Assembly (NCBI RefSeq): GCF_008630535.1
Contig: NZ_VWPH01000018.1
Coordinates: 90,556-154,555 of the forward strand
Source: Saccharopolyspora hirsuta
GTDB taxonomy: Bacteria > Actinomycetota > Actinomycetes > Mycobacteriales > Pseudonocardiaceae
Length of the DNA: 64,000 nucleotides
Direction: 5' to 3'
The notes under the pieces were generated by a model. The model saw nothing but the letters and a program-made list of their open reading frames with translations. It was not told the origin of the DNA and ran no database searches. Position numbers and translations under genes: made by a program. Of this stretch, positions 1 through 10,873 are shown in pieces. Every line of letters begins with the position of its first letter. The first letter of the stretch is position 1.

Positions 1-2
1 AC

Positions 3-422
3 GCCGGGATGCGCCAGCTCGCGGCGGAGGGCTGGATGCACAACCGGGCGCGGATGATCACTGCCAGCTTCCTGGCGAAGACGCTCCACCTCGACTGGCG
101 CCTGGGCGCCCAGCACTTCCTCGACCTGCTGGTGGACGGCGACGTCGCCAACAACAGCATGAACTGGCAGTGGATGGCGGGCACCGGCACCGACACCCGC
201 CCCAACCGGGTGCTCAACCCGGTCCGCCAAGCCCAGCGGTACGACCCGACCGGCGAGTACATCCGCCGCTACGTCCCGGAACTGCGCACCCTGCCCGCGG
301 AGGTGCTGCACGATCCGCAGCTCCTGGACCCCGCCGACCTCGCCCGCCTCGGCTACCCCGCTCCTGTCGTCGACGTCGACGCGGCCAACGCGCAGTTCCG
401 CGCCAGCCGCGGAAAACCGTGA
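3..422 (+). CDS. phr: Deoxyribodipyrimidine photolyase, C-terminal part (5' end outside window)
   Basis: This is the C-terminal ~139 residues of a class I CPD photolyase, which repairs UV-induced pyrimidine dimers with FADH- and light. The stretch GWMHNRARMITASFLAKTL, then DWRLGAQHF, LVDGDVANNSMNWQW and AGTGTD is the conserved FAD-binding core of the photolyase/cryptochrome family. It is followed by the family's RVLNPVRQAQRYDPTGEYIR segment. The frame is open to the left edge, so the DNA-photolyase N-terminal domain lies outside the window. Cryptochrome-like function cannot be excluded from this part alone, but the NNSMNWQW form is typical of CPD photolyases. Confidence 0.93.
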   Translation, partial: AGMRQLAAEGWMHNRARMITASFLAKTLHLDWRLGAQHFLDLLVDGDVANNSMNWQWMAGTGTDTRPNRVLNPVRQAQRYDPTGEYIRRYVPELRTLPAEVLHDPQLLDPADLARLGYPAPVVDVDAANAQFRASRGKP

Positions 423-431
423 CACCGGCGA

Positions 432-778
432 TCAGTCCAGCACGACGATCGCCACGTTGAGCACCGTGGCGAACAGCGTCCACGCCGCGTTCAGCACCAG
501 GTTCACGCCGTACCAAGCCATCGCGAGACCGCGCGACCGCCCTGGCCCTGCGACCAGGCACGCCATCCCGCGACCGCCAGCAAGGCGCACAAGACCGTCC
601 ACACCGGACCGAACAGCCACGGCGGCGGGACCCATCGCGGTAGTCGCAGCGCGGCGCACTGCTCGGCGGACGTGGCCGCGGCGATCGATCCGATCACCGC
701 GACGACCAGCACTGCGCCGACGGAAACCGCTGCGGCGACGGCCACCTCCCGCTTCGAGCACCGCATTCCAGCGAGCAT
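432..778 (-). pseudogene. tspO: TspO/MBR family protein remnant (frameshift plus internal deletion)
   Basis: The first ~80 codons (from 778) encode a TspO-like N-terminus: hydrophobic helix, IGSIAAATSAEQ, then LPRWVPPPWLFGPVWTVLCA and a second helix. Near position 545 the homology passes to another frame (equivalent to one lost or two gained bases), giving GLAMAWYGVNLVLNAAW followed directly by TLFATVLNVAIVVLD and a stop. In intact TspO (about 160 residues, tetrapyrrole/cholesterol-binding membrane protein) the NAAW and FATVLN motifs are separated by about 45 residues forming two helices; those are missing. So both ends survive while the middle is gone and the frame is broken. Family assignment is by motif; loss of function is inferred. 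Confidence 0.75.
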
Positions 779-979
779 GCGGTGCCTCCACCTGATCCGC
801 GCCGATCGGGAGCGTGCGGCATCGTGATCATCTGCTGCCCGCAGCGCCCGCCCCGGTCGAGCAGCCGCTCGACGCAGGCACCGCGCGGCCGATGCTGGCG
901 CACGGCCGACCGCCGCGTCCGGAGCAGCGGCCCCCAGATCGCAGGCTTCCCATATCTTCGCAGGTCAGGGCATATGCGG

Positions 980-1051
980 TGGGCGCAGTAGGGTTCGAAC
1001 CTACGACCCCTTGCTTGTAAGGCAAGTGCTCTTCCGCTGAGCTATGCGCCC
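980..1051 (-). tRNA. tRNA-Val (anticodon UAC)
   Basis: A 72-nt cloverleaf on the minus strand. The acceptor stem GGGCGCA pairs with TGCGCCC, the D arm begins AGCTCAGC, the anticodon stem CTTGC/GCAAG encloses loop CTTACAA with anticodon TAC, and the T arm carries GTTCGAA. CCA is not encoded (ACCG follows). The anticodon reads GUA valine codons, rare in this GC-rich genome. Confidence 0.93.
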
Positions 1052-1152
1052 TGGGTGGTGGCCGGGCCGGGGGCTCGGCTGATCACCGCCGACACCTTAC
1101 CTCCGGGTCGGGGCGATCCGGACACCCGGTCGGCCACCTGCTGCGTGCTGGG

Positions 1153-1617
1153 TCAGGCCTTGAGCCCGGCCAGGGCCTTCTTCCAGACGTCCTGGTCGCG
1201 GGCCTCGCCCGGCTGGTTCACCTCGGCGAAGCGGACCTTGCCCTCGGTGTCGATCAGGAAGGTGCCGCGGTTGGCCATGCCAGCCGCCTCGTTGAACACG
1301 CCGTAGGCCTTGGCGACCTCGCCGTGCGGCCAGAAGTCCGACAGCAGCGGGAAGGTGTAGCCCTCCTTGTCCGCCCACGCCTTCAGCGCGAACGGGGAGT
1401 CCACCGACACGCCCAGGACCTGGACGTCGTCGTTCTGGAAGTCGCTGAGGTCGTCCCGGACCTGGCAGAGCTCGCCCTGGCAGATCCCGCTGAACGCGAA
1501 CGGGTAGAAGACCAGCAGGACGTTCTTCTTGCCGCGGAAGTCGGCCAGCGAGACCTTCTCCTTGTTGTAGTCCGGCAGCGTGAAGTCCGGCGCCTGCGCA
1601 CCGACCTCGACCGTCAT
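1153..1617 (-). CDS. ahpE: AhpE-like 1-Cys peroxiredoxin
   Basis: A 154-residue thioredoxin-fold peroxidase of the AhpE group that reduces peroxides and peroxynitrite. It starts APDFTLPDYNKEKVSL and carries FYPFAFSGICQGELCQ, where the first Cys (GIC) is the peroxidatic residue, then FPLLSDFWPHGEVAKAYGVF and RGTFLID, very close to Mycobacterium tuberculosis AhpE. I chose the ATG at 1617, preceded by AGGAGGG nine bases upstream, rather than the longer frame from 1638. An extra Cys sits four residues after GIC (ELCQ), where mycobacterial AhpE has ELDQ; whether it can resolve the sulfenic acid is unknown. Confidence 0.93.
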   Translation of the reverse strand: MTVEVGAQAPDFTLPDYNKEKVSLADFRGKKNVLLVFYPFAFSGICQGELCQVRDDLSDFQNDDVQVLGVSVDSPFALKAWADKEGYTFPLLSDFWPHGEVAKAYGVFNEAAGMANRGTFLIDTEGKVRFAEVNQPGEARDQDVWKKALAGLKA

Positions 1618-1740
1618 GGGCGAACCCTCCTGTTCCACGTGACCTTGTCATCGCCGAACCTACACCGACCGGGCCGACCGGGGCACCGATGAGCTCACCA
1701 GGTGGACTCCGGGAGCCGGGCCGATCAACCGCCCGAACAG

Positions 1741-1779
1741 CGACGTGGGCACCGGCGTTGATCACCGGTGCCCACGTCG
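1741..1779 (-). terminator. Perfect hairpin downstream of the DUF3052 gene
   Basis: A 15-bp perfect inverted repeat (CGACGTGGGCACCGG and its complement) with a 9-nt loop lies 17 bases after the stop of the minus-strand DUF3052 gene. There is no U-tract, as is common for actinobacterial hairpin terminators. It belongs to a set of long perfect inverted repeats seen at gene ends in this window. Confidence 0.6.
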
Positions 1780-1795
1780 CTGGATGTCGTCGACG

Positions 1796-2230
1796 TCAGC
1801 GCTTGGCCTTCGTCGAGCGGTAGGCCAGGCGGGTGCCCTTCCACCCGTCGCTGACGGTGACGTTGGCCGTCTGGGCCAGGTTCGCCGTCGATGCCGCTTC
1901 CGTGATGTCGGCCGGGTCGACGGACCCGTCCCGGCCGGTCTTCGGGGTCAGCACCCAGATGACCCCCTCGTCGGACAGCGGCGTCATGACGTCGAGAAGC
2001 GTGTCCGTCAGGTCACCGTCGTCTTCGCGCCACCAGAGCAGCACGACATCGACCACTTCGTCGGCATCTTCGTCGAGCAGATCGCTCCCGCAACGCTCCT
2101 CGATCGCGGCCCGGACATCATCATCGACATCCTCGTCCCAGCCGATTTCCTGGACAACCATCTCGGGCTCGATGTCGAGCCTCTCGGCGACGTCGGCTTC
2201 GCCTTTACCGGCGTCTCCCGCGGCGACCAC
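1796..2230 (-). CDS. DUF3052 family protein
   Basis: A 144-residue acidic protein of unknown function, conserved in Actinobacteria and normally found beside aceE, as here (divergent). Recognisable stretches are DIEPEMVVQEIGWDEDVDDD, CGSDLLDEDADEVVDVVLLW, GVIWVLTPKTGRDGSVDP and VTVSDGWKGTRLAY. The GTG at 2230 is preceded by GGAGGAG at 10 bases and matches the family start (VVAAGDAGKGEADVAERL); the frame remains open further upstream but that part does not look coding. No enzymatic motif is visible. Confidence 0.88.
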   Translation of the reverse strand: MVAAGDAGKGEADVAERLDIEPEMVVQEIGWDEDVDDDVRAAIEERCGSDLLDEDADEVVDVVLLWWREDDGDLTDTLLDVMTPLSDEGVIWVLTPKTGRDGSVDPADITEAASTANLAQTANVTVSDGWKGTRLAYRSTKAKR

Positions 2231-2523
2231 GGTTTGCTCACTCCTCCAATGCACCGGTGCGGCACCCGCGGCGCCGCACACCTTCCAGATATGGCCGATA
2301 GCGAACACTGCCGACCGCCACCGGCGCAACTGCTGACGGCACGACACGCCGCAGCAGCGGTCAGGCCATGACTGTAGACCGGGAAACCCCCCACCAACAG
2401 CCTGGTCGGCGGCGCGGCCGTCGACGGTGCACGCATCCGTGGCCGAAATGGGGGACGATGACAGTGTTCGACATCACTGTTCGAACGCCCTGCCACAGCC
2501 ACGACGCAGTCGAGGAGTTCGCC

Positions 2524-5292
<2,769 letters not shown>

Positions 5293-5303
5293 CCGAGCAG
5301 TGC

Positions 5304-5338
5304 GCGAGGGGTACCTCCGGCCGGGAGGTACCCCTCGC
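5304..5338 (+). terminator. Hairpin terminator after aceE
   Basis: A perfect 15-bp stem (GCGAGGGGTACCTCC and its complement) with a 5-nt loop starts 12 bases after the aceE stop and is followed by TT. This is a strong candidate for the aceE terminator. Confidence 0.75.
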
Positions 5339-5350
5339 TTCCGTCGAGGA

Positions 5351-5370
5351 GCAGTTTCAACTGAAACTGC
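5351..5370. repeat. Short palindrome of the GTTTCAATTGAAAC family
   Basis: GCAGTTTCAACTGAAACTGC, palindromic except for the central pair, lies between the aceE terminator and the structured repeat element. The same family recurs at 12438, 12480, 19521, 19561 and 56654, always between genes. Confidence 0.8.
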
Positions 5371-5402
5371 GGTCCCACGGCGTGCCGGTGGAGGTCCGAC
5401 CG

Positions 5403-5700
5403 CGATTTCAATGGAAATCGCATGTCCGATTTCCATTGAGCCTTTTTCATCCTGTCCGTGGACCGCAGCTGCGAAGGGCGAACTGCACCGGTCGGCAGGT
5501 GTCGCATGCGCCGCAGGCGCATAACCCACCCTCGCAACTCGCACCGCCGCGGGTTCTCAGCGTTCGCCTGGCGAGGACGGCCCTGACGCCGTGTATCGGG
5601 TCATACATAAGTCAGGGACCCCGGAGTCCAGGCGGGCGCTGAGGTTCCGCCACCGGCACCGCCACGCAGAACGAGGTTGGATAAACCTCATTGAAATCGC
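5403..5700. repeat. Structured MITE-like element, copy 1
   Basis: A ~298-bp element bounded by inverted CGATTTCAATG ends; with flanks both ends read CCGCGATTTCAATG inwards. The left end carries an extra internal palindrome (second half at 5427-5440) and continues GAGCCTTTTTCATCC. The interior contains an inverted repeat, CTCAGCGTTCGCCTGG (5556-5571) against CCAGGCGGGCGCTGAG (5628-5643), capped by a CCCTGAC/GTCAGGG hairpin (5581-5587 and 5611-5617). Copy 2 is at 56712. No coding frame is plausible. The left end is identical over 24 bases to the sequence just beyond the transposase gene at 63884, so the element is probably a non-autonomous relative of that insertion sequence. Confidence 0.8.
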
Positions 5701-5724
5701 GGATCACCCGGTGCCTGCGGCTGG

Positions 5725-7290
5725 TCAGACCGCGTGGAGGCCGGGGTCGCGGTCCTGGGTGACGAAGCTGGCCGCCGTCGTCGCCGGGGCGCCGGGCTTC
5801 GAGACGTGCGGCAGCACCCGGTAGTCGGCGCGGACCAGGTCCGGGGTGATCCGGGTGCGCACGTAGCCGCGGCGGGCGCTGTAGAAGTGCACGTGCTCGT
5901 TGGCGGCCTTGAGCTTGTCGCCGCCCTCGCTGGTGTCCGAGCCGTCGCCGCCGGACGTGATGGAGGTGGTGGTCAGCTCCACGGCGACGGTGCGCGACCG
6001 CGAGTCGTCGAAGTCGTCCTTGAGGTCGGCCGCCCAGTGCGAGTGCACGTCACCGGTGAGCACCACGACGTTGCGGGCGGTGTCGAAACCGGCCTTGATC
6101 CGCTGCCGCGACGCCTGGTAGCCGTCCCAGGCGTCCATCGGCAGGATCTTCGCCGGACCCGGGTCGTGGTCCATCTGGGCGAACCAGACCTGCTGGCCGA
6201 GCACGTCCCACCGCGCCCGCGACTCGCGCAGCCCGTCCAGCAACCACACCTCCTGGTCCTTGCCGGTGATGGTGCGCCCAGGGACGTGCAGGTCCGGGCC
6301 GTCCGGCTTGTTGCCGTCGCCGTAGGCCTGGTCGTCGCGGTACTGGCGGGTGTCGAGCATGTAGAAGTTCGCCAGCGACCCCCACGCGCGGCGCCGGTAG
6401 AGCCGCATGGAGTCGCCGTGCGGCACCGACTCCCACCGCAGCGGCATGTTCTCGTAGTACGCCTGGAAGGCGGCCCGGCGCCGCTCGAGGAACGCCCGCC
6501 CCGGCGTCTCGGACTTCGCCTCCGGGACGTCGGCGGCCCAGTTGTTCTCCACCTCGTGGTCGTCGAGGACGACCAGCCAGGGCGCGGTGGCGTGCGCCAG
6601 CTGCAGGTCCGGGTCGGTCTTGTACTGCGCGTGCCGCTGCCGGTAGTTGGCCAGCGTGACGGTCTCGGGGCCGTGCACCTCGCGCACGTCCTTGCTCGTG
6701 CTGGCGGCGTACTCGTACTGGTAGTCGCCCAGGTGCAGGATCAGGCCCGGCTCGTCCTCGGCCATGCGCCGGTAGGCGGTGAAGAAGCCCTCGCCGTAGT
6801 GCGCGCAGGAGGCGAAGCACATGGTCAGCGCACCGAGCGAACCCGGCTCCGGGGCGGTGCGGGTGCGGCCGACCGGCGAGAGCTCGCCCCGCGCGCGGAA
6901 CCGGTAGAAGTACTCCGTGCCGGGCCGCAGGCCGTTGACCTCGACGTGCACGCTGTGCGCCGCGCGCGGTGCAGCCTCGGCCCGCCCGCGCTGCACGACG
7001 TGCTTGAACCGCTCGTCGGTCGCCATCTCCCAGTCGACCTTGATCTCCTGGTCCGGCATCCCGCCGCGACCGTCCTCGGCCAGCGGATCGCGGGCCAGCC
7101 GGGTCCACAGCACCACGCCGTGCGGGAGCGGCTCGCCGGACGCGACGCCGAGCGTGAACAGCTGGCCGGGGCGCACCGGTCGGCCGACGCCGCGGAGCTC
7201 CGAAGCGGCGGCGGGGATCGCGGGCGCAGCGGCGGCGAGCACCGCGCCGCCGACCAGAACCGACCGGCGGGACAGGGATTTTCCGGGCAC
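5725..7290 (-). CDS. phoD: PhoD-like alkaline phosphatase, Tat-exported
   Basis: A 521-residue secreted metallophosphoesterase of the PhoD family (phosphodiester/monoester hydrolysis at the cell surface, Fe/Ca dependent in characterised members). A twin-arginine signal SLSRRSVLVGGAVLAAAA begins at residue 5. It is followed by the N-terminal fibronectin-like domain (FTLGVASGEPLPHGVVLWTR) and the catalytic part: FASCAHYGEGFF, LILHLGDYQYEY, LDDHEVENNW, FYMLDTRQYRDDQ, GQQVWFAQM and LTGDVHSHW. The GTG start at 7290 has GAGGAG five bases upstream. It stands alone and is divergent from the dehydrogenase gene. Confidence 0.93.
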   Translation of the reverse strand: MPGKSLSRRSVLVGGAVLAAAAPAIPAAASELRGVGRPVRPGQLFTLGVASGEPLPHGVVLWTRLARDPLAEDGRGGMPDQEIKVDWEMATDERFKHVVQRGRAEAAPRAAHSVHVEVNGLRPGTEYFYRFRARGELSPVGRTRTAPEPGSLGALTMCFASCAHYGEGFFTAYRRMAEDEPGLILHLGDYQYEYAASTSKDVREVHGPETVTLANYRQRHAQYKTDPDLQLAHATAPWLVVLDDHEVENNWAADVPEAKSETPGRAFLERRRAAFQAYYENMPLRWESVPHGDSMRLYRRRAWGSLANFYMLDTRQYRDDQAYGDGNKPDGPDLHVPGRTITGKDQEVWLLDGLRESRARWDVLGQQVWFAQMDHDPGPAKILPMDAWDGYQASRQRIKAGFDTARNVVVLTGDVHSHWAADLKDDFDDSRSRTVAVELTTTSITSGGDGSDTSEGGDKLKAANEHVHFYSARRGYVRTRITPDLVRADYRVLPHVSKPGAPATTAASFVTQDRDPGLHAV

Positions 7291-7372
7291 CTCGGCTCCT
7301 CACGGCGAACGGCGGTCGGCATGATCTTCATCGGCGCGGTCGAACTGCCGGGCGCTCCCGCATGGCCGCTGG

Positions 7373-8452
7373 GTGAACAGTGCGGCGCGATTGATCCATA
7401 ATGCCCGGGTGCTGGTGGCGTGCATCGACGGCGACGGGATCGGCCCCGAACTGGTGGGCAGCGCTCGGCAGGTCCTCGCCGCGGCAGCGGACGCCGACGG
7501 GATCGCGATCGAGTTCGCCGACGAGCCCGGCGGTGCGCGGACCTTCACCGAGACCGGTGCGCCGTTGGCCGAAGGGGCGCTGGAGCGCTTCCGGACCACT
7601 TACGACGCCGTGCTGAAAGGTCCGGTCGGGCTGCCCGAGGTGCGGCACCCGGACGGCACCGAGGCAGGCGTTCTCGGCGGCGTGCTGCGCAACGGTCTGG
7701 ACACCTACGCCAACGTGCGGCCGGTCCGGCTGCTGCCCGGCGTGCGGGAGGCCAGCTCACCGATCGACTACGTCATCGTGCGCGAGAACACCGAGGGCCT
7801 GTACCTCTCGCGCGGCAGCGGGGTCCGCAACGCCCACGCGGCCAGCGACCAGCTGCTGATGACCCGCGTCGGGGTCGAGCGGATCGCCCGGTTCGCCTTC
7901 GAGCTGGCGCGCAAGCGCGCCGGGGCGCCGAAGGACGGCGTGCGGCGGGTGACCTGCGTGGACAAGAGCAACGTGCTGCGCAGCTTCGCGTTCTTCTGCG
8001 CGATCTTCGACGAGGTCGCCGCGCAGTACCCGGACGTCGAGGCGGACTACCGCTACACCGACGCCGCCGCCCACGACCTGGTCGCCGACCCGGGGCACTT
8101 CGACGTGGTGGTCACCGAGAACTTCGTCGGCGACATGCTCAGCGATCTGGGTGCGGCGACGGTCGGCGGGCTGGGCATGTGCCCGTCGGGCAACATCGGC
8201 GACACCGCGGCGTACTTCGAGCCCGTGCACGGCAGCGCCCCGTCGCTGGCCGGGACCGGCCGGGCCAACCCGACCTCGCAGATCCGCAGCGCCGCGATGC
8301 TGCTGGAGCACGTCGGAGCCACCGCCACCGCGCAGCGGATCGAGTCGGCGGTGACGGCCGCCTACGCCGAAGGTGCCGTCCGGCTCCGACCGGACGGCAC
8401 CCCCGAGTGCGGCACCGACGGCGTGACCCGAGCGGTCATCGACCGCCTCTGA
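7373..8452 (+). CDS. Isocitrate/isopropylmalate dehydrogenase family protein
   Basis: A 359-residue NAD-dependent beta-decarboxylating dehydrogenase. Motifs in order: CIDGDGIGPELV, LGGVLRNGLDTYANVRPVRL, VIVRENTEGLYLSRG, RVTCVDKSNVLRSFAFF, the divalent-metal/substrate aspartates in FVGDMLSDLGAATVGGLGM, and FEPVHGSAPSLAGTGRANP for NAD binding. The family contains isopropylmalate, tartrate/malate and homoisocitrate dehydrogenases; no biosynthetic neighbours point to leuB, so a dicarboxylate dehydrogenase is equally likely. The start may instead be GTG 7409 (VLVACIDGDG); no clear ribosome site decides. Confidence 0.85.
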   Translation: MNSAARLIHNARVLVACIDGDGIGPELVGSARQVLAAAADADGIAIEFADEPGGARTFTETGAPLAEGALERFRTTYDAVLKGPVGLPEVRHPDGTEAGVLGGVLRNGLDTYANVRPVRLLPGVREASSPIDYVIVRENTEGLYLSRGSGVRNAHAASDQLLMTRVGVERIARFAFELARKRAGAPKDGVRRVTCVDKSNVLRSFAFFCAIFDEVAAQYPDVEADYRYTDAAAHDLVADPGHFDVVVTENFVGDMLSDLGAATVGGLGMCPSGNIGDTAAYFEPVHGSAPSLAGTGRANPTSQIRSAAMLLEHVGATATAQRIESAVTAAYAEGAVRLRPDGTPECGTDGVTRAVIDRL

Positions 8453-8455
8453 CTC

Positions 8456-8495
8456 GTGAGCGGCGATGGTCGCCCTTGCCACCATCGCCGCTCAC
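8456..8495. terminator. Perfect 15-bp inverted repeat between convergent genes
   Basis: GTGAGCGGCGATGGT and its complement with a 10-nt loop, only 3 bases after the dehydrogenase stop and 9 before the end of the convergent carboxypeptidase gene. The position suggests a bidirectional terminator; no T-tract is present. Confidence 0.65.
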
Positions 8496-8504
8496 AACTG
8501 CGGA

Positions 8505-9782
8505 TCAGCAGGACAGCGGTTCCCCGTCGGCGATGCGGAACTCGGCGCGGGAGTCGAGCAGCAGGGCGACCAGGGAACGGGCCTCCTGGCGCATCGGGAC
8601 CACGCGCGAGCCGTCCGGGCCGGGGATGCTGCGCACGCCGTGCAGGTCGAGCTCGTCGCGCACCTCGCCGAACTGGTCGGCCGTCAGGCGGTAGCCGCAC
8701 GGCGGGTTCTCGTCGACCTGCTCCGGGGCGGGCGGTTCGTTGTCGGCACCGCCGAAGTAGATCGGGCCCTGGTCGCGCAGGCCCGCCAGCCGGGCTTGCG
8801 CGGTCGCGGTCGCGATCTCGCCGCGGCGCTCGGACATCATCCGCAGCGTCGCACCGACCCCGGCCAGCTGGGAGTCGACGCGGCGGTGGTTGTTCACCGC
8901 CGGGTCCGCCTGCTCCTCCTCGGTCAGCGGGTCGACGCGGGTCTCCACCAGCAGGCCGAGGGCGTTCTTGACGCCGATGGTGTTGCGCAGGATCCGCTCC
9001 TGCCCGTCACCGGCGACCTGCTTGATCGGCTCACCGGTCTCCGGGTCGGTCCAGATGCCGTAGATGCCGGTGGAGAACCCGGCGTCCTCGACCGCAGGCC
9101 GGACGTACTCCTCGGACAGCCGCTCCGACTCGCCGTGCACGCCTTCCGCGGTGTTGAGGTTGCGCGGCCACAGCGCGAGGAAGTCCTTCACGTAGTACGG
9201 CGGTTTGGCGCCGTACTCGTGCAGGTCGTGCACGACGTCGGGCCGCTCGTCGCGCACCACCCGCGCGATGGCCCGCGCTTCGGGCGACTTCAGCGCGAGG
9301 TGGTCGCGGTTGATGTCCACGCCGTCGGCGTTCTCGCGGGTGTTGGCGACGTTGCCGTCCGGGTTGGCGTTGGGCACGAACAGGACGCTCGTGGTGCGCA
9401 GGAAATCGCGCGTCTGCGGGTCTTCGGCGAGGCCGAGGTCGCGGATGCTGCTGAGGCAGGCCTCGCGACCGGACGGCTCGTCGCCGTGCTGCGAGCAGGT
9501 GAACAGCACGGTCGTGCGCGCCGACCGGGCGCCGACGCGGACCAGGCGCAGCGGGCGGTCCTGCGTGCTCCTGCCGACCTCCTCGATCGAGACGGCATCG
9601 CTCGCCTCGTCAACGGCCTGCAGGAACTCGGTCTCCTCCTCCGGCGTCGTCCACCTCTTGCCGTCGGTCTGCTCGAAACCCGTCGTCGGTGCAGCGGCCC
9701 GCTCCTGGGCGGACGCCGTCGGCGCCACCAGCAAGGTGCAGACGGCCAGCGGAACCACCGCGCTTCGCGCGAGACGCCCCAT
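8505..9782 (-). CDS. Secreted M14 zinc carboxypeptidase
   Basis: A 425-residue exported peptidase. Residues 1-25 form a Sec signal peptide ending TASA. Zinc ligands His99 and Glu102 lie in SQHGDEPSG, and a third His (185 or 188) in DVVHDLHEYG. PNANPDG and GVDINRDH are also typical of the M14 family. Conserved E near GLLVETRVD may be the catalytic glutamate. It probably removes C-terminal residues from extracellular peptides or peptidoglycan stems. It is convergent with the upstream dehydrogenase and separated from it by a perfect hairpin. Confidence 0.9.
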   Translation of the reverse strand: MGRLARSAVVPLAVCTLLVAPTASAQERAAAPTTGFEQTDGKRWTTPEEETEFLQAVDEASDAVSIEEVGRSTQDRPLRLVRVGARSARTTVLFTCSQHGDEPSGREACLSSIRDLGLAEDPQTRDFLRTTSVLFVPNANPDGNVANTRENADGVDINRDHLALKSPEARAIARVVRDERPDVVHDLHEYGAKPPYYVKDFLALWPRNLNTAEGVHGESERLSEEYVRPAVEDAGFSTGIYGIWTDPETGEPIKQVAGDGQERILRNTIGVKNALGLLVETRVDPLTEEEQADPAVNNHRRVDSQLAGVGATLRMMSERRGEIATATAQARLAGLRDQGPIYFGGADNEPPAPEQVDENPPCGYRLTADQFGEVRDELDLHGVRSIPGPDGSRVVPMRQEARSLVALLLDSRAEFRIADGEPLSC

Positions 9783-9839
9783 TTCGACCCCTTTCGGCGA
9801 TTGTGATCATGCGTATACACCATCGCCGAACGGCCGGAG

Positions 9840-10487
9840 TCAAGCCTTGACAGCAGCACCTTCCCGCGCCCGCTGAACGCGCGCCGTGCGGTTCCAGCTC
9901 CACCAGCCGTGGATCACCAGGGCCGCGAACACCACGTAGATCGCTGCGCTGAAGTGCAGGCCGGATGCGATCTGCAGCGGCACACCCACCGCGTCCACGG
10001 CCAACCACACCAACCAGAACTCGACCAGCCCGCGGCCCTGAGCCCAGAAGGCGACCAGCGTGCCGATGAAGATCCAGGCGTCCGGCCACGGTGCCCAGGA
10101 GGCGTCCAATGCGGACAGCAGCATCGCGAACGCGGAGGTGCCGAGGGCCAGCGCCCCGACCAGCACGAGGCGTTCCACCCCGCTGGCCTTGCGCACGGCG
10201 ACGCCGTAGACGGGGTCGCTGCGGCGGCTCCAGGCCCACCAGCCGTAGATGGAGATCAGCAGGATCATCACCTGCCGGACGGCCAGACCGCCCAGGTGCG
10301 CCGAGGCGTAGACCGCGAACAGCAGGACCGTCGCCGAGACCTGGACCGGCCAGGTCGCCAGGGTTCTGCGCTGGGCGAGGAAGACCACGGCCAGGGCGCA
10401 CAGCTGCCCGACGAGTTCCGCCCACGAGATCTGCTGGCCCAGCACGGTGATCCCGTTGCCGAGCAACCATTCCGCGACAGTCCGCAC
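9840..10487 (-). CDS. ribM: PnuC-like riboflavin transporter (RibM/PnuX)
   Basis: A 215-residue multi-helix membrane protein of the PnuC family: FLAQRRTLATWPVQ, ISIYGWWAWSRR, WPDAWIFIGTLVAFWAQGRGLVEFWLVWLAVD and HGWWSW are family signatures. The GTG start at 10487 has GGAGGAG nine bases upstream. PnuC proteins usually carry nicotinamide riboside, but this gene follows an FMN riboswitch (10580-10712), and in actinobacteria FMN-controlled PnuC homologues (RibM/PnuX of Streptomyces and Corynebacterium) import riboflavin. Riboflavin is therefore the inferred substrate. Confidence 0.88.
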   Translation of the reverse strand: MRTVAEWLLGNGITVLGQQISWAELVGQLCALAVVFLAQRRTLATWPVQVSATVLLFAVYASAHLGGLAVRQVMILLISIYGWWAWSRRSDPVYGVAVRKASGVERLVLVGALALGTSAFAMLLSALDASWAPWPDAWIFIGTLVAFWAQGRGLVEFWLVWLAVDAVGVPLQIASGLHFSAAIYVVFAALVIHGWWSWNRTARVQRAREGAAVKA

Positions 10488-10579
10488 GCCCGCTCCTCCC
10501 ACCCGCGACGTGCACGCCGGGGTGCGCGAGCAGCACGAGGGGACCCCTGCCTGCAGGTGCAGTCCTGCCCCGGCCACCC

Positions 10580-10712
10580 GTGCGCTGCCTCTCATCCGGA
10601 CTTTCACCGTCGGTTCCGGAATTCCACCGGATCGGCCGACACCTCGCCGGGAGGTGCCGGTTCGCGGACTGTCACCGCCGGTTCGGATTTTCACCGAGCC
10701 CCGGAGCGCACG
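10580..10712 (-). promoter_or_regulatory. FMN riboswitch (RFN element)
   Basis: Read on the minus strand, the conserved RFN blocks appear in order: GGGGCTCGGTGAAAATCCGA, ACCGGCGGTGACAGTCCGCG, a variable hairpin, GGCCGATCCGGTGGAATTCC, and ACCGACGGTGAAAGTCCGGA followed by TGAGAGG. GTGCGCTCC and GGCAGCGCAC close the P1 stem. About 90 bases of expression platform with GC-rich inverted segments separate it from the ribM ribosome site, so control could be by attenuation or by sequestering GGAGGAG. Confidence 0.93.
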
Positions 10713-10873
10713 ACTTCGTTCGTTCTGCGCAACATCGTGCGCCGGCCGATCTGTTCCCGGGAGCGGACGTGGGTCGGATCACACCCCCGGCTCGAAAACC
10801 GGTTGCGCCGCCGCCCGCGCGCGCTGGATCTTGCTTCCATGCCCGGTTCCCCCGACCTGCGCGAGCGCGACCG

